DNA of 64,000 bases from an uncultured Roseobacter sp. (GTDB taxonomy: Bacteria > Pseudomonadota > Alphaproteobacteria > Rhodobacterales > Rhodobacteraceae), in assembly GCA_947501635.1 (NCBI GenBank), contig CANMWT010000003.1:248001-312000 (forward strand), in the 5' to 3' direction. A program made the position numbers and the translations under genes. The notes under the pieces are model-generated. The model was given only the letters and a program-made list of their open reading frames with translations. It was not told where the DNA came from and did not search any database. Below are positions 19,441 through 27,519 of this stretch, piece by piece (the stretch's first letter is position 1; every line of letters begins with the position of its first letter).

Positions 19441-20918
19441 GCGAGCCTCCCGTCCAGTGCTGCAACCGCAACGCTGGCCTGTTCCACATCATCAAAGGGC
19501 AAGACATCGTCACCGATGGTCTGACCCGTTTCATGGCCCTTACCGGCGACCAAAAGCGCATCCCCCGGGCCCAGAGCATCCACGCCACGCAAGATCGCCT
19601 CGGCCCGGTCACCCACTTCCATGGCATCGGGCGCGCCCAGCAAAACCGACGCCCGGATTGCGGCTGGGTCTTCGGACCGCGGGTTGTCATCGGTAACGAT
19701 CACCAGATCGGCATTGTCGGCGGCGGCCTGCCCCATCAGCGGCCGTTTGGTCGCATCACGGTCCCCGCCGGCACCGACAATGGCGATCAACCGGCCCAGC
19801 ACATGCGGCCGCAGCGCACGCAGCGCTGTGGCGATCGCGTCGGGTGTGTGAGCGTAGTCAACAAAAACCGCAGCCCCATTTTCGCGCGTGGCGGCCAGTT
19901 GCATGCGTCCGCGCACAGTTGTGAGGTCTTGCAGCGTGTCGAACACCGCCGCTGCGTCATCCCCGCAAGCAATCACAAGACCCGCGGCAAGCATCACGTT
20001 TTCCGCCTGAAAGTCCCCGATCAGGCCCAACCGGCGCACATGCCGCCTGCCCTGATAATTGAACACGACCGTCTGGCCGGTCGCATCCACCTGGATATTG
20101 CCCAGATGCAGATCACCGGAGTGGCGGCCAACACTGACCACAGGACAGCCGCGTGCTTTGGCGATGGCGGCCATATCCACCCCACGTTCGGCTTCGATAT
20201 TGATGACCGCCCTGCCATCTTCCGGCAGAACGCGCGCGAAAAGGCCGGCTTTGGCGTCGAAGTAATCCTCAAAGCTCGCGTGGTAGTCCAGATGGTCCTG
20301 CGTGATGTTTGTGAACCCCGCCGCAGAAAGTGTCACCCCGTCAAGGCGGCGCTGGTCAAGCCCGTGCGAAGAGGCTTCCATCGCCGCATGCGTGATGCCG
20401 TGGCCGGCCGCTTCGGCCAAAACCCTGTGCAGGGTGATCGGCTCTGGCGTGGTGTGTGCAAGCGGCGCGTTCCACGCACCTTCCACACCCGTGGTGCCCA
20501 GATTAATCGCCTTGTGGCCCAGAAGGGTCCAGATCTGGCGCACGAATGTGGCCACAGACGTCTTGCCATTGGTGCCGGTCACCGCGATGACCGTCTGAGG
20601 TTGCGCCCCAAACCAAAGCGCCGCGGTGCGTGCCAGCGCCTCGCGCGGGGCTTCCGACACAACCAGTGCAGCATCGCTTGCCGCCAGTTCCCGTGCCGCG
20701 ATTTCAGCGCCTTGCGCATCTGTCAGCACAGCAGCGGCGCCCATGCGCAGCGCATACTGGATGAACTCTCCGCCGTGCGTCCTGCTGCCGGGCATGGCGG
20801 CGAACAAAAAGCCATCGCGTACATCCCTGCTGTCAACCGCCAGACCGGTGACAGCCGCCTGCCGCCCACCGCGCGCGGTCAGCCCCAGTTGTGAAAGTGT
20901 CTTTGTCTGCCCGCGCAT
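19437..20918 (-). CDS. murE: UDP-MurNAc-tripeptide synthetase (meso-DAP adding)
   Basis: MurE adds the third stem-peptide residue. The 493-residue product has the N-terminal GLAVDSRDVRDGFLFAAMPG segment, the ATP loop VTGTNGKTS at 113-121, and ...EASSHGLDQRRL. The motif DNPR at 411-414 is the signature that selects meso-diaminopimelate rather than lysine. This predicts DAP-type peptidoglycan, as expected for a Gram-negative. It overlaps murF by 4 bp and follows ftsI after 18 bp. Confidence 0.97.
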   Translation of the reverse strand: MRGQTKTLSQLGLTARGGRQAAVTGLAVDSRDVRDGFLFAAMPGSRTHGGEFIQYALRMGAAAVLTDAQGAEIAARELAASDAALVVSEAPREALARTAALWFGAQPQTVIAVTGTNGKTSVATFVRQIWTLLGHKAINLGTTGVEGAWNAPLAHTTPEPITLHRVLAEAAGHGITHAAMEASSHGLDQRRLDGVTLSAAGFTNITQDHLDYHASFEDYFDAKAGLFARVLPEDGRAVINIEAERGVDMAAIAKARGCPVVSVGRHSGDLHLGNIQVDATGQTVVFNYQGRRHVRRLGLIGDFQAENVMLAAGLVIACGDDAAAVFDTLQDLTTVRGRMQLAATRENGAAVFVDYAHTPDAIATALRALRPHVLGRLIAIVGAGGDRDATKRPLMGQAAADNADLVIVTDDNPRSEDPAAIRASVLLGAPDAMEVGDRAEAILRGVDALGPGDALLVAGKGHETGQTIGDDVLPFDDVEQASVAVAALDGRLA

Positions 20919-20936
20919 CGCCCCCGCCTTTGCGGC

Positions 20937-22721
20937 TTAGTTACTGGTCAGCTTTATATCCATCACGCTCTTGGGTTCAACGGTCGGTCTGAGACCAAGC
21001 AACGGTGCAACCCGGCGGATCATCTCTGCGGCCACAGGCACCGCCGTCCAGCCCGCCGTGCGGCGCGGCTCGTCTCCGATGGTGTCAACTGGCTCATCCA
21101 ACGTCACGACAAGAACATACTGCGGGTCATGTGCAGGGAAAACAGAGGCGAAAGTCGCGATGACCTTTTCGTCGTAATAGCCCCCTCCCGCGCGGCGCGG
21201 CTTGTCCGCGGTACCCGTCTTGCCGGCAACCGCATAGCCCTCGACCTCGCCAAAGCTGGCGGTGCCTTCGGTCACAACCTTGCGCAACATCTCGATCGAG
21301 GCCTTTGACGCGTGTTCGGTAAAGACGCGCTCGCCTTTTTGCGGTGCATCGCGTTTGAGAATTGTCGGCTGTACCTTGTAGCCGCCATTGGCAATCGCGG
21401 CATAGCCCGCCGCCAGATGCATGGGCGAGGTGGAAAGTCCATGGCCGTAAGATATCGTCATGGTGCTCAACTCCGACCAGTTGGGCGGCAACAGCGGACG
21501 GCCTGTGGCTGCTTCGACAAGTTCAAAACCTGTGGGCTCCAGCATGCCCAGTTCTTTCAGAAACGCCTTTTGCCTGTTCACGCCGATTTCCTGCGCCAGC
21601 CGCGCCGTTCCGATGTTGGAGCTTTTCACAATCACCTTGGTCACCGACATCTCGTCGCCGTAGTTGCGGAAATCGCGGATGCGGTGCTTGCCCCAACGCA
21701 GGGGGCCTTTGGTGTCAATCACCGTGTCGGGGTTGACCAGACCGAGGTCCATGGCCTGTGCCACGGTGAAAATCTTGAAGGTCGAGCCAAGCTCGTAGAC
21801 ACCCTGCACAGACCGGTTAAAGAGCGGGCTGTCGGAAGCATCGCCTGACGTTGCCGGCCGAGGGCGCTTGTTGGGGTCAAACGTCGGCAGTGACACCACG
21901 CTGATCACCTCGCCGGTATGGGCATCCATCAGGATCGACGTTGCCCCCTTGGCATTCATCAGCTTCATGCCGCCATACAGCACCCGCTCTGCGGCTGCCT
22001 GTACAGTCAGATCAAGCGAAAGCTGCAAAGGCGTGCTGCCGTTCGCCGGATCGCGCAGGTAGTCGTCGAAGTATTTCTCCACACCGGCCACGCCGATCAC
22101 CTCGGCGGCGTGCACGCCTTCCTTGCCGAAACTGGCCCCCCCCAAAACATGCGCCGCAAGTTGCCCATTCGGATAAAGCCGCATATCGCGCGACGCAAAA
22201 AGCAAACCCGGATCGCCAATTTCATGCACCTTTTGCATCTGTTCGGGGCTAATCTTGCGTTTTATCCACAGAAACTTACGCTTTCCTGTGAAATCTTCCA
22301 AAAGCTCTGCCGCCGCGAGGTCGGGAAAGATTTTTGCCAGTTCCTGCGCGGCATGCGCCGGGTCCACCATTTGTGGCGGCTGGGCATAGAGCGCGTGTGT
22401 CTCGAAGTTTGTGGCCAGAAGGTTGCCATTGCGGTCGACAATATCCGCGCGGGCTGCATGAATTTTCGCGCCCGGCGCGTCAACGCGCGGCTCTTGCGGC
22501 TCTGACGTGGCCAGCATGCCCATCCGCAGCCCCACCGTCAGAAAGGCGGCCAGAAAGAACAACCCCAGCACCAGCAGCCGGCCTTCTGCCCGCTGGCGCG
22601 CCTGATCGCGCATCTGCTCGTGCCGGATACGGATGTTTTCGCGTTCGATCGCATCGGGATTCTCGCCCCGGTCGCGGGCATCAAGAATGCGGGCCAATGG
22701 GCGCAGCGGCGTACGGATCAT
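20937..22721 (-). CDS. ftsI: Septal transpeptidase FtsI (PBP3)
   Basis: FtsI is the class B penicillin-binding protein that cross-links septal peptidoglycan made by FtsW. The 594-residue product has a charged cytoplasmic tail of about 47 residues and one membrane anchor near 49-66. A dimerisation domain follows, then the transpeptidase domain with the active-site STFK at 313-316, SSN at 367-369 and KTGT at 501-504. All three catalytic motifs are intact. Its start overlaps the ftsL stop by 4 bp. Confidence 0.97.
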   Translation of the reverse strand: MIRTPLRPLARILDARDRGENPDAIERENIRIRHEQMRDQARQRAEGRLLVLGLFFLAAFLTVGLRMGMLATSEPQEPRVDAPGAKIHAARADIVDRNGNLLATNFETHALYAQPPQMVDPAHAAQELAKIFPDLAAAELLEDFTGKRKFLWIKRKISPEQMQKVHEIGDPGLLFASRDMRLYPNGQLAAHVLGGASFGKEGVHAAEVIGVAGVEKYFDDYLRDPANGSTPLQLSLDLTVQAAAERVLYGGMKLMNAKGATSILMDAHTGEVISVVSLPTFDPNKRPRPATSGDASDSPLFNRSVQGVYELGSTFKIFTVAQAMDLGLVNPDTVIDTKGPLRWGKHRIRDFRNYGDEMSVTKVIVKSSNIGTARLAQEIGVNRQKAFLKELGMLEPTGFELVEAATGRPLLPPNWSELSTMTISYGHGLSTSPMHLAAGYAAIANGGYKVQPTILKRDAPQKGERVFTEHASKASIEMLRKVVTEGTASFGEVEGYAVAGKTGTADKPRRAGGGYYDEKVIATFASVFPAHDPQYVLVVTLDEPVDTIGDEPRRTAGWTAVPVAAEMIRRVAPLLGLRPTVEPKSVMDIKLTSN

Positions 22722-23077
22722 TGGCGCGCCTCACCTGTGTTCGCGTCCAGATTGGCCACATCTACGATTTCCGTGATCTCGATAACCGGGTCTGGCGGGT
22801 AGGAAACCTGTTCGACGTGGCCAAACTGTTCGGGGCGCAGCGTCAGCAGGCCCAGGCGATCAAAATTGATCTGCGCCAGATCGCGCAGTCTGTCCGGACG
22901 GTTCAGATAGGCCCATTCCGCCTTGAGCATGGAGAGGCGCTCGTGTGCGGTGCGAATCTCATGACGCAGTTCGCGGGTTTCCGCCAAAGCGCCCTGCGTC
23001 GCGTAGTTTTCCCGATACGCCCAGAAGGCCAGCGAGATCACACCCAGTGTCGTCAAAATGTACAAGAATGTCTTCAC
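22718..23077 (-). CDS. ftsL: Cell division protein FtsL
   Basis: FtsL is a small bitopic protein that forms a complex with FtsQ and FtsB and activates FtsWI. The 119-residue product has an N-terminal membrane helix ([18 protein letters not shown]), then a coiled-coil with regular hydrophobic spacing ([26 protein letters not shown]), followed by [10 protein letters not shown], typical of alphaproteobacterial FtsL. Gene order (rsmH-ftsL-ftsI with 4-bp overlaps on both sides) supports the call more strongly than sequence similarity, which is low in this family. Confidence 0.9.
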   Translation of the reverse strand: MKTFLYILTTLGVISLAFWAYRENYATQGALAETRELRHEIRTAHERLSMLKAEWAYLNRPDRLRDLAQINFDRLGLLTLRPEQFGHVEQVSYPPDPVIEITEIVDVANLDANTGEARQ

Positions 23078-24081
23078 GATACCCCCGTCTTCAAACCTGT
23101 TTTCGCCATTGGCACACCAACAGACTTCGCATCAATATTCCCCGCCGGTGCGTCCGTGCGCACCGCCACCCGCAGCTTGGCAGACCGCGCCCGCGGATTT
23201 GACGCAACTTCGGCGGCATCGGCCACTATGGCCTTGCGAGACTTCAACACAAAGGCCGGCGCCTCGCGCTGCACCTCGGGCGCATAGCGGTTCGCATTGC
23301 CGCCAGTTCCGGAACGCGCGGTCAAGAACCGCTTCACCATCCTGTCTTCGACCGAATGAAACGTCACAACCGCCAGCTTTCCGCCCGCCTTCAATGCGCG
23401 CTCTGCCGCCATAAGACCTTGATAAAGCTCTGTATATTCATCATTCACAGCGATTCGAAGGGCTTGAAAGCTGCGGGTCGCGGGATGTGACTGGCCCGGT
23501 TTGGCGCGTGGCAGGCAACCTTCGATAACTGCCGCCAACTGCAGCGTTGAAGTGAAAGGCTCAACCTCGCGCGCGGCGACGATGGCCCGTGCAATCCGGC
23601 GGCTGGCGCGTTCCTCGCCATATTGAAACAGGATGTTCGCGATATCTTCGGCCGAGGCGGTGTTGACGATATCCGCAGCCGTTGGCCCCTCGCGCCCCAT
23701 CCGCATGTCAAGTGGACCGTCGCGCATGAAAGAAAAACCGCGCTCGGCCTGATCCAGCTGCATGGAAGACACCCCCAGATCAAGCACAACGCCGTCCAGA
23801 TCAGTTGCAAATTCATCCATTTCGGAAAACACGCCCGGTCGTTGCACAAGACGCTCGCCATAAGACGCAGCCCATCCCGCCGCCATCTCAAAGGCCAGTG
23901 GGTCGCGGTCCACCGCGATAACGCAGGAAGCCCCCGCATCCAGCAAACCGCGCGTGTAGCCACCAGCACCAAAGGTACCATCCAGCCAGACACCTTCGAC
24001 AGGTGCGACGTTTTCAAGGATTGCAGACAGCAGAACCGGGATATGAGGGGAAGACGCATCAAAGGAGGCCGCAGCAGCCAT
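23074..24081 (-). CDS. rsmH: 16S rRNA (cytosine1402-N4)-methyltransferase RsmH
   Basis: RsmH (MraW) methylates N4 of C1402 in the ribosomal P site using S-adenosylmethionine. The 335-residue product has [13 protein letters not shown] near the N-terminus, the SAM-binding motif [10 protein letters not shown] at 34-43, [18 protein letters not shown], and the C-terminal [16 protein letters not shown] motif. It follows mraZ after 3 bp, the near-universal start of dcw clusters. Confidence 0.97.
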   Translation of the reverse strand: MAAAASFDASSPHIPVLLSAILENVAPVEGVWLDGTFGAGGYTRGLLDAGASCVIAVDRDPLAFEMAAGWAASYGERLVQRPGVFSEMDEFATDLDGVVLDLGVSSMQLDQAERGFSFMRDGPLDMRMGREGPTAADIVNTASAEDIANILFQYGEERASRRIARAIVAAREVEPFTSTLQLAAVIEGCLPRAKPGQSHPATRSFQALRIAVNDEYTELYQGLMAAERALKAGGKLAVVTFHSVEDRMVKRFLTARSGTGGNANRYAPEVQREAPAFVLKSRKAIVADAAEVASNPRARSAKLRVAVRTDAPAGNIDAKSVGVPMAKTGLKTGVS

Positions 24082-24084
24082 GTG

Positions 24085-24588
24085 CTAGTCCTCCTTTCCG
24101 CCATCCAGGAAAATAAGCGGATCGAAGTCATCCGGCAACTCGTCCAGCCAGGCTTCGGTTTTGGCAGCCTCTTCAGCTTCATAGGTCTCAGGCGCCCAGA
24201 TCTGGAACGTGTCACCTGCCGCGATGAAAAACGCCTCTTTGTCCAGACCGATCTTCTGACGCAGCTTGGCGGGCAGAACCAGACGCCCCGTTTCGTCAAC
24301 CGCCGTGGGAAAAGACTGACCATGAAACAGGCGCTGCAGCATTTTACGCTCCATGGAGCCACGCGGCAGCGCGTCGATCTTGGTGTCCACCTCTTCGATG
24401 GCCTGAATGGTGTAGCATTCCAGATAGTTGCGACGGTGATCGCCGTAGACAATGACCAACTCGGGCGCAGCGCCGGACTGCCAGTTCGGATCGGAAGCCT
24501 CGATCACACGCCGAAAAGAGGCTGGGATAGACACCCGCCCCTTCGCATCGACCTTGTGATGGCTCTCGCCTCTAAACCTTCGGCTCAC
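24085..24588 (-). CDS. mraZ: Transcriptional regulator MraZ
   Basis: MraZ is a DNA-binding protein with two swapped-hairpin AbrB-like domains that represses its own dcw promoter in E. coli. The 167-residue product has FRGESHHKVDAKGRVSIPASFR near the N-terminus and the second repeat FPTAVDETGRLVLPAKLRQKIG. The start is GTG at 24588 with an AAGG 4-5 nt upstream. It is the first gene of the cluster and is preceded by a leader of roughly 270 nt that carries an internal terminator-like hairpin. A weak pair of 10-bp-spaced TGG repeats lies just upstream of the predicted promoter. Confidence 0.95.
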   Translation of the reverse strand: MSRRFRGESHHKVDAKGRVSIPASFRRVIEASDPNWQSGAAPELVIVYGDHRRNYLECYTIQAIEEVDTKIDALPRGSMERKMLQRLFHGQSFPTAVDETGRLVLPAKLRQKIGLDKEAFFIAAGDTFQIWAPETYEAEEAAKTEAWLDELPDDFDPLIFLDGGKED

Positions 24589-24649
24589 TGCCTTGTCCCA
24601 ATTCCCTTTACCGCTTTAGCTGCGGCGCGTATCCCCCTGTGGTTGAAAT

Positions 24650-24690
24650 GGAAACGGCGGATTGATCAGCTGCCATTGATCAATCCGCCG
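24650..24690 (-). terminator. Internal terminator-like hairpin of the dcw leader
   Basis: CGGCGGATTGATCA (24655-24668) and TGATCAATCCGCCG (24677-24690) form a perfect 14-bp stem with an 8-nt loop. On the minus strand it is followed by TTTCCATTTC, a poor T run, which fits partial rather than complete termination before mraZ. Confidence 0.6.
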
Positions 24691-24862
24691 CCCTCGTCCC
24701 GCGTTGCGGGGAAGTCCAGCTGCGCGCGCCACCTGGGGGGATGTCTGCTCGCTCGCGCGCCGGATCTCTTGGCCTGATGAAAGCGAGGTGCCTGTATGAA
24801 ACCTGCTAGAGTTTTGTTTGCGTGGGGTCGTTTGGTGCCCCGATGTCTCGTTCTCATCTGAT
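24650..24862 (-). ncRNA. UpsM-like sRNA in the mraZ leader
   Basis: In Rhodobacter sphaeroides the dcw operon is preceded by a long 5' leader that yields the sRNA UpsM by partial termination and processing. The same layout is present here. A promoter at 24869-24898 is followed by about 210 nt of GC-rich, structure-prone leader, which ends in a 14-bp perfect hairpin (24655-24690) and TTTCC. A further 60 nt then runs to the mraZ GTG. The boundaries are inferred from the promoter and hairpin, not from a sequence comparison, so the homology rests on position and architecture. Confidence 0.6.
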
Positions 24863-24868
24863 GTATTA

Positions 24869-24898
24869 GGGATACCGTGGGAATAGATGGTCTGACAA
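24869..24898 (-). promoter_or_regulatory. Putative dcw (UpsM-mraZ) promoter
   Basis: On the minus strand TTGTCA and TATCCC are spaced by 18 bp. Transcription from about 24862 would give a leader of about 274 nt before mraZ. Just upstream (24922-24908) TGGGG and TGGTC are 10 bp apart, faintly like the TGGG-type repeats that MraZ binds. Confidence 0.4.
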
Positions 24899-24929
24899 GG
24901 GTTTTTTGACCACCTTACCCCAAAATGTT

Positions 24930-25269
24930 GTTATCGGGAGCCCATGAAAACAAGATATAGAAGCATATTGTCAAATTTATTAGAAAATGTTGATTTTTTT
25001 TAAGCTTGAAACACAACATATAGATAATTTAGGCGCAGCCAAAAATTTCCCCTGAATTCCCAAAAAAAATGCAGCTTGGCTACACCTGCATGAAATGTTC
25101 ATACTTTGTTCGTAAAATTTCATGCCAGAGCCGATAAAAAAAGGGGTATTGGTTGATTCGGATGATCCCTATCGGCCCGCATGGGGGCAACGTCCCATGG
25201 TTTCCCACAGCAGGGTTGCGACCCGCAGAACCCGCGTCACAGCATGCAAGCTGTCCGCATTGGGCGCGC
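24930..25269. other. Gene-free AT-rich stretch between mraZ leader and mrp
   Basis: No gene is visible. The part at 24930-25080 is strikingly AT-rich for this genome, with runs of T and A. A perfect 9-bp dyad, GCATGAAAT / ATTTCATGC, spans 25088-25125. GCCGATA / TATCGGC flanks 25130-25176 and encloses a C4-T7 run on the minus strand that could be a weak terminator for mrp. A 6-bp dyad CATGGG/CCCATG lies further right, near 25180-25198. Confidence 0.35.
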
Positions 25270-26349
25270 TTAGGCCATGCCGCCCTTGATAAGGCCCTGA
25301 GCAATCCGTGCGTAGGCGTCCGCCATTGGCCCGTCTCCGGCAGCGATCGGAGTGCCACCGTCTCCGGCAAGCCGTGTTTCCAGATCGATCGGCAAGGCGC
25401 CCAGCAACGGCACGCCCAGCTTTTCCGCTTCGGCTGCAACACCGCCCTGCCCGAATATCTTGTGCTCTGACCCGCAGTCGGGACAAACAAACATGGACAT
25501 GTTTTCAATCAGGCCCAGAACGGGGGTTTTGAGCGTGTCGAACATATCAAGCGCCTTACGCGCATCGATCAAGGCCACATCCTGTGGTGTCGAGACGACA
25601 ATGGCGCCCGTGAGTTCAGATTTCGTGCACAGCGTAAGCTGCACATCGCCCGTTCCCGGCGGCAGATCAACCAACAGGATATCCAGTTCGCCCCACTCGA
25701 CCTGGCCCAGCATTTGCTGCAATGCGCCCATCAACATCGGCCCACGCCATACGACGGCCTTGGATTCTTCCAACATAAAGCCAATGGACATGAGCGTGAC
25801 GCCATGCGCATGCAACGGGATAATCGTTTTACCGTCCGGACTGGCGGGGCGCTTGTTAATACCCATCATGCGGGGCTGGCTCGGGCCGTAGATATCCGCA
25901 TCCAGCAGACCAACCTTGCGGCCCGCTCTGGCGAGTGCGACGGCAAGGTTGGAGGATACCGTCGATTTGCCGACACCGCCTTTGCCCGACCCGATCGCCA
26001 GAATACGCTTAACGCCGGTGGGTTTCGTGGGTCCCTCCTGCGGTTTGGGGTGCCCGCCGATCTTGAGGCTGGGCGCGGCAGGTTTCTGAGGTGCCGGGCC
26101 ATGCGCCGTCAGGGCAACAGATGCCTGGCCCACCCCAGGCACCTCGGCCACCACTTTCTCTGCCGCATCCCGCAGGGGCGCCATCTGACGGGCAACTTCA
26201 GGGCTGGGCGCCTCGATCACGAAGCGCACGGCATCGCCGTCAATCGTCAATGCACGAATCAAATCATGAGCAATCAGGCTCCGACCGTCAGGTAACAAGA
26301 CCCGTTCCAGCGCGGCTTCGATTTCGGCTTTGGTGACAGACATGCTCAA
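25270..26349 (-). CDS. apbC: Fe-S cluster carrier ATPase Mrp/ApbC
   Basis: ApbC/Mrp is a P-loop ATPase that binds and transfers 4Fe-4S clusters to apoproteins in the cytoplasm. The 359-residue product begins with a MIP18 (DUF59) domain of about 80 residues, followed by a Pro/Ala/Lys-rich linker. The ParA-like domain then has the deviant Walker [12 protein letters not shown] at 120-130, [14 protein letters not shown], and the cluster-binding CPDC at 289-292. It is divergent from the DUF1127 gene, with 209 bp between them. Confidence 0.95.
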   Translation of the reverse strand: MSMSVTKAEIEAALERVLLPDGRSLIAHDLIRALTIDGDAVRFVIEAPSPEVARQMAPLRDAAEKVVAEVPGVGQASVALTAHGPAPQKPAAPSLKIGGHPKPQEGPTKPTGVKRILAIGSGKGGVGKSTVSSNLAVALARAGRKVGLLDADIYGPSQPRMMGINKRPASPDGKTIIPLHAHGVTLMSIGFMLEESKAVVWRGPMLMGALQQMLGQVEWGELDILLVDLPPGTGDVQLTLCTKSELTGAIVVSTPQDVALIDARKALDMFDTLKTPVLGLIENMSMFVCPDCGSEHKIFGQGGVAAEAEKLGVPLLGALPIDLETRLAGDGGTPIAAGDGPMADAYARIAQGLIKGGMA

Positions 26350-26423
26350 TTTCTCCCCATTGGCGCCACTCCATATAGCAACTCAAATGATAAGTGCCAG
26401 CGCATGGCCAAATTTGCCCAACT

Positions 26424-26453
26424 CTTGAGCAATCTGCCCGCTTTTCCCCCTAC
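26424..26453 (+). promoter_or_regulatory. RpoH-type promoter candidate upstream of the DUF1127 gene
   Basis: CTTGAGC is followed after 15 bp by CCCCCTAC, close to the heat-shock sigma pattern CTTGAAA - CCCCAT-T. In R. sphaeroides the matching DUF1127-CcsR locus is driven by RpoHI/RpoHII, which makes this candidate attractive. A perfect 7-bp dyad CCATGCA/TGCATGG lies just downstream (26458-26476). Confidence 0.4.
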
Positions 26454-26558
26454 CTTCCCATGCATATGCTGCATGGCAGCATTGAATTTGGGGCTATTGT
26501 GCAACTGCAGCATTTGCCTAAGTATAGGACACAGAGCAGCGAGTAAGAGAGTGATAAA

Positions 26559-26789
26559 ATGGCTTACGCAGTAAACACGACAACATATGGTTTCCCAGAG
26601 CGGGTGCTGGCTGGTGCCGCATTGCTTCTGCAAACCGCAGCCGCGCGATATGCCCGCTACCGCATTTATCGCGCATCCGTAGCGGAACTGCGCGCGCTGA
26701 GCGCACGCGACCTTGCCGACATCGGATTGAACAAATCAATGATCAAATCAGTCGCTCTGGAAGCGGCAGACAAACACTTGAAATTCTAA
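26559..26789 (+). CDS. DUF1127 small RNA-binding-type protein (CcaF1-like)
   Basis: This 76-residue basic protein ends in a DUF1127 (YjiS-like) domain with the conserved LRALSARDLADIGL segment near residues 44-57. In R. sphaeroides the DUF1127 protein CcaF1 is encoded just upstream of the CcsR sRNAs, is cotranscribed with them under stress and affects their maturation. Here too a run of CCTCCTCCC stem-loops begins about 15 nt after the stop codon. Assignment as the CcaF1 counterpart is based on this context; sequence identity was not measured. Confidence 0.85.
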   Translation: MAYAVNTTTYGFPERVLAGAALLLQTAAARYARYRIYRASVAELRALSARDLADIGLNKSMIKSVALEAADKHLKF

Positions 26790-26799
26790 ATCGAAAGCT

Positions 26800-26880
26800 T
26801 TCGGGTACCTCACTCTTCCTCCCAGAGGTGCTCGCAAGTTAGCGGCGACATCGCTCCTCCTCCCAGATGTCGTCGCTTCT
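26800..26880 (+). ncRNA. Cuckoo/CcsR-type sRNA, unit 1
   Basis: Two stem-loops expose anti-Shine-Dalgarno motifs. Stem 1 pairs 26803-26811 with 26825-26833 (9 bp, two G-T) and has CTTCCTCCC in its loop (26815-26823). Stem 2 pairs 26842-26852 with 26866-26876 (11 bp, one G-T) with CCTCCTCCC at 26856-26864. A two-hairpin RNA of about 80 nt is the defining shape of the cuckoo family. Confidence 0.7.
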
Positions 26881-26944
26881 TACACCAGCTTGAGGCACAT
26901 ACCTCATGCGCCCGGCCACCTCGACACAGATGTGGACGGTTCAA

Positions 26945-27030
26945 CCGGATCAGGTGCCCACATCCTCCTCCCGTGGGTGCCTGCAACTAGGCGGCGGCAT
27001 CCTCCTCCTCCCGATGCCGTCGTCCCTTAT
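26945..27030 (+). ncRNA. Cuckoo/CcsR-type sRNA, unit 2
   Basis: Stem 3 pairs 26951-26961 with 26973-26983 (11 bp) around a loop with CCTCCTCCC at 26964-26972. Stem 4 pairs 26990-27001 with 27013-27024 (12 bp) around CCTCCTCCC at 27004-27012. The stem bases differ from those of unit 1 with compensating changes while the loops stay constant, which shows selection on structure and loop motif. A 65-nt spacer with only weak hairpins separates it from unit 1. Confidence 0.7.
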
Positions 27031-27054
27031 TCAGGGTCGTAACGGCCCGACGAC

Positions 27055-27135
27055 ATACTGACCGCGCTCTTCCTCCCTGAACGCGCTGTCAGTCAGTAAA
27101 GCGGTCCTCACCTCCCGAGGGCCGCTTTTTCTTTT
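27055..27135 (+). ncRNA. Cuckoo/CcsR-type sRNA, unit 3
   Basis: Stem 5 pairs 27058-27067 with 27082-27092 (interrupted by one mismatch) with CTTCCTCCC at 27069-27077 in its loop. Stem 6 is the terminator hairpin at 27099-27127, whose loop reads ACCTCCC. It is probably processed from the same transcript as the DUF1127 mRNA. Confidence 0.68.
27099..27135 (+). terminator. Terminator of the DUF1127-sRNA transcript
   Basis: AAGCGGTCCTC and GAGGGCCGCTT form an 11-bp stem (one G-T pair) closing the loop ACCTCCC, followed by TTTCTTTT. The hairpin serves both as the last CCTCCC loop and as a strong Rho-independent terminator. Confidence 0.85.
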
Positions 27136-27184
27136 CACGGCCGGTATCTGTACTAAAATGCGGGTATTGCAGGAAAGGCTCGCC

Positions 27185-27490
27185 ATGCCCGCCTATTTCA
27201 TAGCCGACATCACCATCCACGACCCGGACGGATACAAAAGCTATCTCGAGGGGTTTATGGACATCTTCAACCGACACGGCGGCAAACTGCATGTGGTTTC
27301 AAGCGCTGAGGTACACAGGATCGAAGGCGACTGGGCGCCGCAAAGCATCGTTCTGATGGCGTTTCCCACGCTGGCCGCCGCACTGGCATGGAAAGACGAT
27401 CCGGACTACGTGGCACTGGCGCGCATCCGGCAGGCCACCGCGACCACGCATTTGGTGCTCGTCGAGGGCCTGCCGACCGACCCTGCCTAG
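27185..27490 (+). CDS. DUF1330 family protein
   Basis: This 101-residue protein is of the DUF1330 type, a dimeric ferredoxin-like (ABM-related) fold of unknown activity. The family start MPAYFIADITIHDPDGYKSY is clear, with a later VLMAFPTLAAALAWKDDPDY segment. I chose the ATG at 27185 because AGGAAAGG stands 6-13 nt before it; an upstream in-frame ATG at 27158 has less support. It begins 50 nt after the sRNA terminator and ends 29 bp before the convergent helicase gene. Confidence 0.85.
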   Translation: MPAYFIADITIHDPDGYKSYLEGFMDIFNRHGGKLHVVSSAEVHRIEGDWAPQSIVLMAFPTLAAALAWKDDPDYVALARIRQATATTHLVLVEGLPTDPA

Positions 27491-27519
27491 CCTGCACTGG
27501 CCGCTTCTACGGCGCTGCT

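Noticed and set aside
19311-20894. 527-codon plus-strand frame across murE
   Set aside because: It is antisense to murE, whose motifs are intact; its translation is Arg/His/Gln-rich without domains.
25200-25260. tRNA-like stretch with GGGTT...AACCC pairing
   Set aside because: The pairs look like a T-arm at first, but there is no anticodon stem, no D-arm and no acceptor stem at the right distances.
26800-27135. CRISPR-like array from the recurring CCTCCTCCC motif
   Set aside because: The repeated unit is only 9 bases, the flanks differ as paired stems, and there are no spacers of constant length or cas genes.
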